This document shows, piece by piece, positions 35,713-44,033 of a stretch of DNA of 64,000 nt. Location: NCBI GenBank assembly GCA_002702705.1, contig PABH01000014.1, positions 62,001-126,000 of the forward strand, in the 5' to 3' direction. Position 1 is the stretch's first letter, and every line of letters begins with the position of its first letter. This DNA comes from Anaerolineaceae bacterium. GTDB taxonomy: Bacteria; Chloroflexota; Anaerolineae; Anaerolineales; Anaerolineaceae. Position numbers and translations under genes: made by a program. The notes beneath the pieces were generated by a model. The model ran no database searches, had not been told where the DNA came from, and saw only the letters and a program-made list of their open reading frames with translations.

Positions 35713-36387
35713 TTAGGCTACAGTCTTTTGAAATTGAAGTTCGGGATTTCTGAAATCATCATTTCGAATGATTACATCAGCACGTTGGTGGGGAAAACAG
35801 CGCTCGAAATATATCTTTTGACCCGGAATGTAACGAAGTTGATACAGCCGGTTAATGGCTGCTATGCTGCCATGCTGATACAGATCACGCTCTATAGCTC
35901 GCTCGATGCTGGTATCGAATTGAATATCCACGAATATTTTAACGTCCCAAAAATCAAATAACTCCGGGCGCATTAAAAAAATTCCATCAACCAGGAGGAT
36001 TGCATCTTCCTCAGCGGTTAACCACTCCTCCTGCGTTCTGAAATCTTGTTTAAAATTAAACCATGATTTTAAGTAGGTGCGAGATCCTTCAGGTGATAGG
36101 GGCTGTAGAACTTTTTCGATCAGTGCCGGGTAATTAAAGGAATCGTAATAATACCCTTCCGGTGATTCTTTTCCCCTGCGGTAACGCTGCTCTTGGGTAT
36201 TATGGAAATCATCCACTGAAACTTGAATGATTTGGCGTCCTGTTTTTTTTAATTGAAAAGCCAGTTCTTTTGCCAACCTTGTTTTTCCGGCAGCATCAAT
36301 GCCATCAATTGCTACCCGAACCGGGGAGTTTTGTTTTATTTTTAAGATATATTTGCTGAGTTGTTCGAGCAGCTGAGAACGTAACAT
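35713..36387 (-). CDS. Uridine kinase-like P-loop kinase
   Basis: A 224-residue NTPase with Walker A GIDAAGKT, a VDDFH motif after strand 2 and ILLVDGIFLMRPEL, as in the uridine kinase/phosphoribulokinase family. It would phosphorylate uridine, a nucleoside or a related sugar alcohol with ATP or GTP in the cytosol. The substrate is not certain because this subgroup (YPR/uridylate-kinase-like) is diverse. It lies 10 bp downstream of the F420-type oxidoreductase gene. Confidence 0.82.
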   Translation of the reverse strand: MLRSQLLEQLSKYILKIKQNSPVRVAIDGIDAAGKTRLAKELAFQLKKTGRQIIQVSVDDFHNTQEQRYRRGKESPEGYYYDSFNYPALIEKVLQPLSPEGSRTYLKSWFNFKQDFRTQEEWLTAEEDAILLVDGIFLMRPELFDFWDVKIFVDIQFDTSIERAIERDLYQHGSIAAINRLYQLRYIPGQKIYFERCFPHQRADVIIRNDDFRNPELQFQKTVA

Positions 36388-36397
36388 ACAGGCACCT

Positions 36398-36988
36398 TTA
36401 TTTTGATTTGCGTTTACGGCCTTTCCAGAATAACAAAATTACTGTGATTAATGGCCAGATCCAGGCTAATTCGCCAGGGCCATCCCGCCCAGTTCGTTCT
36501 GCGGTACGGTGCAGTCGAACCAATTTGTATTCTTTGCTAAATTGGCTTAATTCCTCATCACTGATTTTTTTCGGATTTATGCCTGCTACATAGGAAGCAA
36601 ATCCTGAGCCAATTAATACTTCACGTAAATAAACAAGCCGGTTTGGGTGATCGGAGACATCCTCGGCGATACCTTCCCATCTACCTTCTGTCAACCAAAT
36701 TTCGATATTAGGATTATTTAAGATGTTTTTATACCAATCGGAAACAGCCCCAAATCCTGCAGTGACGTAAATCTCCCCATCGATTTGTGCGTAGTTTACC
36801 GGGGTGAGTCGTTTAAATCCGGTTTTTCGGCCGATGTGGGTTATGACAACAAATTGTCCGAAAACACTTGGCCATAAGTTGATCCAGTCAGCCAAACCTA
36901 ATTTCCACATTAAAATCATAAACTTATTTAGTATTTTAAAATAACTTCGTAATTTATCAGGATTATAGGGCGTAATATTGTCTGTCAT
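36398..36988 (-). CDS. Deazaflavin (F420)-dependent nitroreductase-family protein
   Basis: A 196-residue protein with a central split-barrel domain of the DDN/DUF385 family (about 45-150; motifs THIGRKTGFKRLTPVNY and GSDWYKNILNNPN-like DWYKNILNNPNIEIWL). It ends in one hydrophobic helix and a basic tail (WPLITVILLFWKGRKRK), suggesting a membrane anchor. Members reduce nitro or quinone compounds using coenzyme F420; others bind flavin. F420 use is inferred only from the family. Confidence 0.82.
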   Translation of the reverse strand: MTDNITPYNPDKLRSYFKILNKFMILMWKLGLADWINLWPSVFGQFVVITHIGRKTGFKRLTPVNYAQIDGEIYVTAGFGAVSDWYKNILNNPNIEIWLTEGRWEGIAEDVSDHPNRLVYLREVLIGSGFASYVAGINPKKISDEELSQFSKEYKLVRLHRTAERTGRDGPGELAWIWPLITVILLFWKGRKRKSK

Positions 36989-37019
36989 GTTTTTCCTTGT
37001 CCTTTATTGTTCTTATTAA

Positions 37020-37361
37020 TTAATCAAACCATTCATTTAATATGGGGATAACTCGGATCAGTGGTTCTTCATAAGGATGGTTAGTTCGAATTGCGAGGAT
37101 TGCTTGAGATACAAACTCACTCCTACAATCAATTTCCATCTTTAGTTCGGGAGCACTCTCCATCTTTCCAAGAGTCCCTTGATAGGGTGAGGAACCTGCC
37201 AGTGGTCGCCAGTTTCCGGTAACCTGGGTAATGGCAAACACATGATCATAATTTCCAACAAAACCAGCGCCAGCCTTGTTTAAAGCCGTTTGAATGGCTT
37301 CCAGTGCTTCTTCCGGAAGATATACTTCAATTTTATAATTTTGAATATCTGAACGATTCAT
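37020..37361 (-). CDS. Stand-alone NIF3-insert/PII-like domain protein
   Basis: A 113-residue protein equal to the insert domain found inside YqfO/NIF3 proteins (motifs YKIEVYLPEEAL, NYDHVFAITQVTGNWRPL, NHPYEEP). These domains form PII-like trimers. The longer frame to 37436 is rejected because ATG at 37361 overlaps the upstream gene's stop as ATGA, a clear coupling signal. Function is unknown; metal or nucleotide sensing is a possibility from the fold. Confidence 0.8.
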   Translation of the reverse strand: MNRSDIQNYKIEVYLPEEALEAIQTALNKAGAGFVGNYDHVFAITQVTGNWRPLAGSSPYQGTLGKMESAPELKMEIDCRSEFVSQAILAIRTNHPYEEPLIRVIPILNEWFD

Positions 37362-37573
37362 GGATTGTAAAAATATTTTTTTGATGTGTGAGAATAAGGA
37401 GGCAGGGGGTATGCTTGTTGTGAGGGAAAAAACCATTCTTTGAGTTTAGAATACCAGGGTTGGCTTATTTTATTTTTATTATTCTCGACAACGTATCCGT
37501 ACTGAAAACAATAATAAACACAATCCGGTGATTTTGCAATTAAATGATCTCTTGCCTCGTCGGTCTCATACAT
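37358..37573 (-). CDS. Small protein coupled to the NIF3-like gene
   Basis: A 71-residue protein with a strong GGAGG ribosome site just before its ATG and a 4-bp ATGA overlap with the next gene, so translation is likely. It begins MYETDEARDHLIAKSPDCVYYC and is rich in Tyr, Pro and Lys in the second half. It has no domain that I recognise. Confidence 0.6.
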   Translation of the reverse strand: MYETDEARDHLIAKSPDCVYYCFQYGYVVENNKNKISQPWYSKLKEWFFPSQQAYPLPPYSHTSKKYFYNP

Positions 37574-37642
37574 ACTATTCCTCCTTTACGATTTATTATC
37601 AGTATAGGAAAAAAGTTGTCCCGATGCAATTGCCTAATCAAG

Positions 37643-38413
37643 TTATTTAATATTTACGATTGGATTTAACCATGTCAGAAGATTGGATTCCACATTTTTA
37701 TCACCAAAAATCTGGTAGTAAGCCGGATCTTCCTGGAATGGATCTTCTTTTAATATTTCCGGAAAAGGTGGTGGTTGACTGCCGTAATTTCTTAAGGTAT
37801 CAATTTGTTTTCCTGATATGGAATCAATTAAATAATAATCACGGTAAAAAATGACCCTTCTGGCTTTTATTGGTTGTATTTCATCCTCTTCGTAGGTTTT
37901 TTCTTCTATGGTTTCGGAAGATAATTCACCGCTGCATAAAATAAGTCGAGTGTTTTTAACATTTTTTGCTCGCCAAGTTCGTGGGAATAACCGGTACAAT
38001 TCCTTATTATTTTCGGCTGTGCTAATTTTATAAGGTGGATTTCCTGATGGAGTAAAGGTAATTGTCGTACGTTCTTCCAGTTGGTCACATATCGGTTGAA
38101 AAGCTTCCGGAAAATTGGGATTTGAAAAGGGGTGGAATAAAGAAAATAAACCGGGTAGTAGGAGAACGCTGGCGATATACACAAGCAATACCCTGTGTCT
38201 CGCTTTCGATGAAATATAAAACCCTAAACCAAAATAAATTAAAAACAAACCCCACAAGAATGGCAACCAATAAAAATAACTGGCAGTAGATAAAACACCC
38301 ATTTTTGCGGTATAGTTCGCACCATAAATAATTTCTTGGGTACGGCTGGAAAAACCAATCACCAAACTAATAAATAATACAATAAAAAGAAAAATCAGAA
38401 TGTTTTTTCTCAA
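37643..38413 (-). CDS. Membrane protein of unknown function
   Basis: A 256-residue protein with an N-terminal signal-anchor (ILIFLFIVLFISLVIGF) and two more hydrophobic segments by residue 105. A soluble domain of about 150 residues follows, mainly polar, with Tyr/Pro-rich strands. The start is TTG at 38413, which overlaps the stop of an upstream open frame (TTGA). I do not recognise a family. Confidence 0.6.
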   Translation of the reverse strand: MRKNILIFLFIVLFISLVIGFSSRTQEIIYGANYTAKMGVLSTASYFYWLPFLWGLFLIYFGLGFYISSKARHRVLLVYIASVLLLPGLFSLFHPFSNPNFPEAFQPICDQLEERTTITFTPSGNPPYKISTAENNKELYRLFPRTWRAKNVKNTRLILCSGELSSETIEEKTYEEDEIQPIKARRVIFYRDYYLIDSISGKQIDTLRNYGSQPPPFPEILKEDPFQEDPAYYQIFGDKNVESNLLTWLNPIVNIK

Positions 38414-38625
38414 TGGATGGAATTCCTCACAAAAGCTTTGGCAAAATTATCTGAATACAGCAGACTATAACCTTTGATTTGGTTGTCATTTGCATCACTG
38501 TAAAAAATATACCATTCTTCTCCGTTTACGTTTTCTGATAACTCGATATTCGGATCTTGTTTGCTGAATAATTGTATCCTGCTTTGTTCCAGGATGGTCT
38601 TTATTCTGGCTGCCAGCCAAATTGA
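38410..38625 (-). pseudogene. Open 71-codon frame without a normal start, coupled to the membrane protein gene
   Basis: A frame of 71 sense codons ends in TGA at 38412-38410, sharing bases with the TTG start of the next gene. The translated part looks protein-like: LEQSRIQLFSKQDPNIEL is followed by GEEWYIFYSDANDNQ and GYSLLYSDNFAKAF. No ATG, GTG or TTG lies at a suitable place near its 5' end, which overlaps the end of the ATL gene. It is either the 3' end of a gene that has lost its start, or a gene using a rare start (CTG at 38592 or an ATA/ATT codon). Confidence 0.45.
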
Positions 38626-38912
38626 TTAAAATCGATCCGGTTTTCTTCGTCGAAGATAACTCCTTCTGCTTCCAGGTATTGGCGCTGCACTTCCGCGCCA
38701 TATCCTACTCCCCGTGGGCTGATTTTTCCCTGACTATTGATGACTCGCTGCCAGGGTACATCATCCGGACAGGATGCCATCGCAAAACCTACCATCCGGG
38801 CAGTGCAGCGTGGAATTAATCGTGCAATTTGTCCATAGGATACTACTTTTCCCGAAGGGATTTGTTTGACAATATCGTAAATCACATCTCTATAGGTGGG
38901 TTTGTTTTCCAT
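38601..38912 (-). CDS. Alkyltransferase-like (ATL) protein
   Basis: A 103-residue protein equal to the DNA-binding C-terminal domain of O6-methylguanine-DNA methyltransferase. It keeps the helix-turn-helix (SYGQIARLIP) and the arginine finger region, but the alkyl-accepting PCHR is replaced by PWQR, so it cannot remove alkyl groups. ATL proteins bind O6-alkylguanine and hand the lesion to nucleotide excision repair. It overlaps the MmcQ-like gene by 31 bp, so the two are coupled. Confidence 0.93.
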   Translation of the reverse strand: MENKPTYRDVIYDIVKQIPSGKVVSYGQIARLIPRCTARMVGFAMASCPDDVPWQRVINSQGKISPRGVGYGAEVQRQYLEAEGVIFDEENRIDFNQFGWQPE

Positions 38913-39295
38913 TCTTGTTTTGCTTTTTCTGCTTTTAAAATATTTTTTTCGAGTTGTTTTTTTAATCGTTTGGGTAGTAAGTCAACAACTGATTGATAAG
39001 AGTGGTCAATCATCTCTGTGATGAGTTCATCTTCCAGGCTGCCGTCAATGATCACGGTGTTCCAGTGGATTTTACTCATGTGATAACCGGGGGTGATGGC
39101 TTCATGGACTTCTCTTAAATGAACAGATAAATCGGGGTCACATTTTAAACTTAAACGAAGCGGTTCTGCCTGCCAGGAAATAAGAGCGAACATTTTTCCC
39201 ATCACCTTAAATACCATTGTATCCGTTCCAAAGGGAAATTCCAGTTTTGATTCAGGGAGATCAAACAAGTATTTTTTTAACATTTCAAAATCCAT
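38882..39295 (-). CDS. MmcQ/YjbR-family DNA-binding protein
   Basis: A 137-residue member of the MmcQ/YjbR family, a CyaY-like fold with a double-stranded-DNA-binding surface. Family features seen are LPESKLEFPFGTDTMVFKVMGKMFAL at the N-terminus (core EFPFGTDTMVFKVMGKMF), MSKIHWNTVII in the middle, and YQSVVDLLPKRLKK near the end. Its biological role is unsettled. It is placed next to the ATL gene with overlapping ends. Confidence 0.9.
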   Translation of the reverse strand: MDFEMLKKYLFDLPESKLEFPFGTDTMVFKVMGKMFALISWQAEPLRLSLKCDPDLSVHLREVHEAITPGYHMSKIHWNTVIIDGSLEDELITEMIDHSYQSVVDLLPKRLKKQLEKNILKAEKAKQEWKTNPPIEM

Positions 39296-39729
39296 AATGT
39301 TTCCTTTTGTGGCTCAGAATTTTGATTTTGGTTTTATCTGTTAATAACAAATAAAATTGTAAACCATTTTTTGTTTACAATGGGATGTAAGACGAACCAA
39401 AGTAAATTAGACCCAAAATGCTTCTTAATTAATAGTATAAGGCCTGTGACGCAGAAAATCTTCTTAAACCAAAAAATCGGCTCACGGAATGTTGGGTAAT
39501 TCGTTAACCTTTAACTGGTTAATATGATTCTCAGATTCGTTAGAGAAAGAATAGAATAAAGTCTAAGTCCTCTCACGATCTTTGGTTCATGCAGGACTTA
39601 ACACTAGGCTTATATATTAATTTGGATTAAGTAGGAATAAAAGCGAAGTAGTTATGATTGAAGTTTCGCGATACACACCTGTTGAAGGGTGTCAGTGAAA
39701 TGAAAACTTAAAGAAATGCAGTAACGAAA
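39296..39729. other. 434-bp gene-free stretch with one operator-like palindrome
   Basis: A perfect 9-bp inverted repeat, ATTGTAAAC (39356-39364) / GTTTACAAT (39373-39381), lies about 60 bp upstream of the MmcQ-like start and could be a regulator binding site or small hairpin. The remaining sequence holds no supported feature. Confidence 0.45.
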
Positions 39730-39918
39730 TTAATCAGCTACAGGGACACTGGCAACTGCGTTTTTGATTTTGCATAAAACTTCTTTGCGGTTGCGTAACA
39801 TTTCTTTAAACCGGAAGTTATCTGTGTGGGAAATTTCCATTCGTAGATCGGACAAACAACTATCTAACAAATTTTGCAGTGTGAGGCGTTCTTCCTCGTT
39901 TAATTGGATTTGCAGCAT
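39730..39918 (-). CDS. Conserved small helical protein
   Basis: A 62-residue, almost entirely helical protein of a common small family. Leu-rich and acidic stretches (LNEEERLTLQNLLDSCLSDLRMEI) are followed by HTDNFRFKEMLRNRKEVL. It has an excellent GGAGG ribosome site. Function is unknown; a coiled-coil regulatory role is plausible. Confidence 0.72.
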   Translation of the reverse strand: MLQIQLNEEERLTLQNLLDSCLSDLRMEISHTDNFRFKEMLRNRKEVLCKIKNAVASVPVAD

Positions 39919-40250
39919 GATCTGCCTCCTGATTTGAGATAAATACGTGGTTTTGAATACACACGTTGATTAACGAAGGGGTTTGTTAAGGAAAAAACGG
40001 CTGTTTTTGAAAAATGTTCAACTTCCGGGCCATTATAAGTATGGCAAAATGAATACAAGATCAACAAGTGAAAAATATCACAATTAAATATGACATTTGT
40101 CTATACCAGTTGTCTGACAAGTGCACTGGTTAGATTTCGTTAATGATTATCTTCTACTGTGTTACTTAAAATTCACACATCATTCATGGATCGCGAATGA
40201 TATTTCCCGATTTGTGCGGTAGTTGGTGTAGTGCCTTCAAGAAGCCAGTT
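39919..40250. other. 332-bp intergenic stretch with nested palindromes
   Basis: ACCAGT (40105-40110) and ACTGGT (40125-40130) can pair around a 14-nt loop that itself holds TTGTCTGACAA, so two mutually exclusive hairpins are possible. No gene is seen. Confidence 0.35.
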
Positions 40251-40988
40251 TTACTTAATTGCCAATATGTCTTGTCTTTCTTTCCCTTTAATATCACGAA
40301 TGGCATACAAAGTGATAATAGAGGATATTTTTCGTTGGCGAAGGTTCTTAACATAGGCCAATACTTTTTCTTGGTTTCCCCGCATGGTATCTTTTAACGC
40401 CCATCCCACGCCTTTTAACACCAGGTCGTGGGTATCAAATAAAAGATTTTCCGCTAATTCAAGACACAAATCGGTGTAGTGATCCGTAAGACCAATTTTT
40501 CGAACAAATACAACCATAGAAGCGCGTCGTTTCCAAGGATTTTCTGATTGGTTCCACTGTTTAATCAGCTGTGTGGTTTCATGCGGAAATTTAAGCAGCA
40601 GAGGTTGTAGAACATTGATACAAAAGTCATCAACCGTTCCCCATCCTTGAAAATGATCGGCAAGTTGATCTAACAACAACACTTGGTTGGATTCAAATAA
40701 AGGAATAGATAAATGGAGTAGATATGAAGCAATTTCGCATTGCTCCCCAACATGGCTGGAATAAAGGTTTTTCACCAATTCAATTCGCTCGGGCATGGGC
40801 AGTGATAACCAGGTCTTTCTATTATGAACCATCCATTTTCGTAGGTCGTTAGTTTTGATCCCAATCCATTTATTATCTGTGGAAGCAGAATTATGATTTC
40901 TTGTTATTAAAGATGTATTTCATAAATCCTCAATAGATTTAATAATCATTTCATATACTTGTTGTGTCGTTTTGATTTCTGTATTCAT
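40251..40988 (-). pseudogene. AlkD-like DNA alkylation repair gene with in-frame UGA
   Basis: The frame from ATG at 40988 to the stop at 40251 is 245 sense-like codons, interrupted only by TGA at 40922-40920. The whole reads as a single HEAT-repeat DNA-glycosylase-like protein of the AlkD family: NKWIGIKTNDLRKW after the interruption, then LPMPERIELVKNLYSS, KQWNQSENPWKRRASMVVF and LKGVGWALKDTM. The 193-residue frame starting at 40832 lacks the N-terminal helix and has no ribosome site. A nonsense mutation, sequencing error or re-initiation are possible; the other genes show normal use of TGA as stop. Confidence 0.75.
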
Positions 40989-41218
40989 AAGAATCTATTT
41001 TATCAAATGGATCAGTTTTGATAAACATCAAAAGGAAATCGGATTCTTGTTTGAATTGGAATATAATAAACAGGTATATTTGAAATCTTTGAATGTTTCC
41101 CGTTCGAAAATTCCCCTAAATGAAACATTTTCTGAATTATGGTGTTATTGCCACTAATCGTTAATGGATGGATGTATATGTGATTAAAAATATTGAATAA
41201 GGTTAAATAGGTGAATTG

Positions 41219-42532
41219 ATGGTTGTTGATAAAATTTTGACAAAACAAGCAAAGAAAGAGCGTTGGGCCTGGTATCTATATGATTTTGGAAATTCTGCTT
41301 ATGCTGGGGTTGTCCTGCTGGCTGTTTATTCAGCTTATTTTAAAGGCCAGGTAGTAGGAGGGGCGCGGGGATCTTGGCTATGGGGGCTTTCAATTGGGAT
41401 TGCCATGTTGACGGTGGCTTTAATTTCTCCCATATTAGGAACCATTGCAGATTTTTCAGGTAGCAAAAAGAAATTATTATTTATTTTTACTTCCCTCAAT
41501 ATTGTTTTTACTGCTTTGTTATTTTTTGTAGAAGCTGGCGATGTTTTTATCGGAATGTTATTTTTTATTTTGGCAGAAATCGGATACCGATCAGGACAGG
41601 TATTTTATAATTCCCTGCTTCCGGAGATTAGTACACAAGAAGATATGGATAAAGTTTCCGGAAATGGGTGGGCAATTGGGTCTGCGGGTGGTGTAATCTG
41701 TTTGTTAATTGTGTTGGCATTGATCACAACCATCGGAGGCACGTTAATTGTTCGTTTTTCCCTTGTTTTTACAGCCATATTTTATGCTATTTCAACTATT
41801 CCTATGTGGATATGGTTGAAAGAGAAAGCCAAAGGTGAAGTTTTACCAGCAGGAGAAAATTATCTTGGTATCGGTTATAAACGTCTGCGGGAGACAGTCA
41901 AAAGTGTGCGCCAATACAAAGAATTTTTAAAATTTATCCTTGCCTTTTTGGTTTACAATGACGGCGTTTTAATGATGTTAAATTTCGCTGCGATTATTGG
42001 CGCGGTTTTATTCGGGATGGACCAAACCCAGTTGATTATCATGATGTTGATTGTGCAAGTTACCAGTGTAGCTGGAGCATATATCTTTGGTCTCATTGCT
42101 GACCGGTCGTATAGTAAAAATGCGTTAATTTTTTCACTGGGACTGATGCTCGTTTGTGTTGTGCTTCTGATCGTTGTACAGAACTTAACTCAATTTTATA
42201 TTTTGGCTGGTGTAGCTGGATTTGCTTTAACTGGTGTGCAGTCAGTCAGCCGCAGTGTGGTGGGCCAATTAGCTCCCAGCGGTCGTTCTGGAGAATTTTA
42301 TGGTCTGTTTGCTGTAGCAGGAAGGACTTCTAGTTTTATTGGTCCAACCATTTATGGTTATTTGGCAGCCTGGGCAGCAGGTTGGTATGTAAGCCAGGGA
42401 CAGGCAACTTTATTGGCGGAACAAAATGGCCAACGATTGGCTGTTGTTTCCATTGGTGTTTTCCTGGTTGTTGGTTTAGTTCTTCTTTTAAGAGTTAAAA
42501 TTCCGCGATATAATAAAAATAAGGAAATTTAA
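41219..42532 (+). CDS. MFS transporter, UMF1/Vps22-Atg22 type
   Basis: A 437-residue membrane protein with about twelve helices. It starts with the UMF1 signature WAWYLYDFGNSAYAGVV and has the LSP...PEISTQEDMDKVSGNGWAIG loop (core EISTQEDMDKVSGNGWA) typical of the family (related to yeast Atg22, an amino-acid effluxer). The substrate in bacteria is unknown. The start ATG at 41219 follows AGGTG; the frame opens one codon earlier at a TTG. plsC follows 59 bp later. Confidence 0.88.
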   Translation: MVVDKILTKQAKKERWAWYLYDFGNSAYAGVVLLAVYSAYFKGQVVGGARGSWLWGLSIGIAMLTVALISPILGTIADFSGSKKKLLFIFTSLNIVFTALLFFVEAGDVFIGMLFFILAEIGYRSGQVFYNSLLPEISTQEDMDKVSGNGWAIGSAGGVICLLIVLALITTIGGTLIVRFSLVFTAIFYAISTIPMWIWLKEKAKGEVLPAGENYLGIGYKRLRETVKSVRQYKEFLKFILAFLVYNDGVLMMLNFAAIIGAVLFGMDQTQLIIMMLIVQVTSVAGAYIFGLIADRSYSKNALIFSLGLMLVCVVLLIVVQNLTQFYILAGVAGFALTGVQSVSRSVVGQLAPSGRSGEFYGLFAVAGRTSSFIGPTIYGYLAAWAAGWYVSQGQATLLAEQNGQRLAVVSIGVFLVVGLVLLLRVKIPRYNKNKEI

Positions 42533-42591
42533 TAATTTTCCTACTCTTCAAAGTCTTCGTTAAAATCTATAAAAAAAGGACTTGATAAAGA

Positions 42592-43332
42592 ATGAAAATT
42601 GATATTCAAAAATATCCTTACCCGAGACGACGTGTATTACGTGGATTGTTAAAAAACTTAATCAACATGTTGTTTTACACAACTTCTGATTTTAAAATCA
42701 TTGGAAAAGAAAATTTTCCAAAAGAGGGCCCTTTATTGGTGGTAGGGAATCATTTTAGTTTTTTGGACCCATTAGCGGTAATTCAGTCTACCCCGTGGCG
42801 TTTGGATTTTCTTGGTGGAACGAAAGCTCCTAATTCACCACAAACGGTTAACTGGCTGCGGCATGTTTATGGCATTGTGCCCGTTTTCCGTGGTTCTGTT
42901 TCTAGAGAAACCTTTATTGCATCTGAATCGATATTAGCCCAGAAAGGTGTATTGGCAATTTTCCCTGAGGGAGGAAGTTGGGCATCTGTTTTACGGCCAC
43001 CGCGTCCTGGGGTTGCTTTTTTGGCAGCCAGAACCGGGGCAAAGATTTTACCGATCGGTCTTGAAGGTTTTGAAAACTATATGCAAAGGTTGAAGGCTGG
43101 TAAACGCCCGAAGGTTATTGTGAGAGTTGGGAAACCTTTTGGTCCATTTAATGTGGATGTGCGTACAAGGGAAGATCGTGTAAAGTTAGACGAAATTGGT
43201 GATGAGATTATGCGGCATATTTCAGAACTCTTGCCAGCTGATAAGCGTGGTTTTTATTCAGATGATCCGCTTATTCGTGCAGCAGCCAAAGGGACTGAAA
43301 TTTACCCATGGGAAAATATGCAAGAAGCCTGA
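42592..43332 (+). CDS. 1-acyl-glycerol-3-phosphate acyltransferase family protein
   Basis: A 246-residue PlsC-type acyltransferase at the membrane face. It has motif I NHFSFLD (the catalytic His-Asp pair), the GTKAP-like block III region FRGSVSR, and motif III FPEGGSW. It probably makes phosphatidic acid in phospholipid synthesis, though other acceptors are possible. It follows the MFS gene and ends at a terminator. Confidence 0.9.
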   Translation: MKIDIQKYPYPRRRVLRGLLKNLINMLFYTTSDFKIIGKENFPKEGPLLVVGNHFSFLDPLAVIQSTPWRLDFLGGTKAPNSPQTVNWLRHVYGIVPVFRGSVSRETFIASESILAQKGVLAIFPEGGSWASVLRPPRPGVAFLAARTGAKILPIGLEGFENYMQRLKAGKRPKVIVRVGKPFGPFNVDVRTREDRVKLDEIGDEIMRHISELLPADKRGFYSDDPLIRAAAKGTEIYPWENMQEA

Positions 43333-43369
43333 TGAAGTAAAATTTTTAATTAAGTTTTATTAAAAGGAA

Positions 43370-43395
43370 TTGATCTTAACCGAGATCAACTCTTT
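43370..43395 (+). terminator. Terminator after the PlsC-type gene
   Basis: The 7-bp stem TTGATCT (43370-43376) / AGATCAA (43383-43389) is followed by CTCTTTTT. It lies 37 bp after the stop. Confidence 0.8.
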
Positions 43396-43458
43396 TTAAT
43401 TAAGAAATTCGTACAATTGAACAGTATCTCAAAAATAAATAAAACACCGGAGAATTTA

Positions 43459-44004
43459 ATGTTTCTTAAAAAAGAAGATATTCTTGTCAGAAGTGCAGTT
43501 ATTGAGGATGCACCAATTCTTACGGCCTGGTGGAATGATGGTAACGTGATGGCACATGCCGGGTTTCCTAAGGGTCTTGGTATCACAGAGGAAGAAGTAA
43601 AAGCACAAATTAACTTAAATCATAACCATTTATCACAACGTTGTATGATTGAAGTGAAACGACAAAAAATTGGCGAATGTAATTTCAGGCTAAAAGAAAA
43701 TGCAGCGGAAATTGGGATTAAGATTTGTGATGTTTCCTATCAAAATAAAGGTTTGGGCACCACAATCCTAAAAATGCTTATCAATTACCTTTTTACTGAT
43801 AACTCCCTAAATAAATCAATGAAAGTCAAAAAAATTATTCTTGATACAAACCAAAAGAACTTAAGGGCCCAGCATGTGTATGAGACGCTTGGTTTTAAAA
43901 AGGTATCCACGAATATAAACGCCTGGAAGGATCAGCTAGGCATTTGGCAGACATCAATAGATTATGAATTGACAATTGATGACTTTAATCGACAAAATAA
44001 TTAA
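43459..44004 (+). CDS. GNAT-family N-acetyltransferase (RimJ/RimL-like)
   Basis: A 181-residue acetyltransferase with the RimL/SpeG pattern: N-terminal LVRSAVIEDAPIL and a central motif YQNKGLGTTILKMLINYL with the acetyl-CoA pyrophosphate loop (Q/RxxGxG). It also has the C-terminal AQHVYETLGFKKV. Acceptor unknown. ATG at 43459 has CGGAGA upstream; the longer TTG-started frame from 43417 is rejected. Confidence 0.88.
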   Translation: MFLKKEDILVRSAVIEDAPILTAWWNDGNVMAHAGFPKGLGITEEEVKAQINLNHNHLSQRCMIEVKRQKIGECNFRLKENAAEIGIKICDVSYQNKGLGTTILKMLINYLFTDNSLNKSMKVKKIILDTNQKNLRAQHVYETLGFKKVSTNINAWKDQLGIWQTSIDYELTIDDFNRQNN

Positions 44005-44033
44005 AGAAGAAAAAATAGTAATTAACACTTACT

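Noticed and set aside
40920-40922. UGA in the AlkD-like gene as selenocysteine or recoded Trp
   Set aside because: No SECIS-like hairpin was seen just after it, the family has no catalytic Cys there, and UGA ends other genes in the window (for example the importer ATPase).
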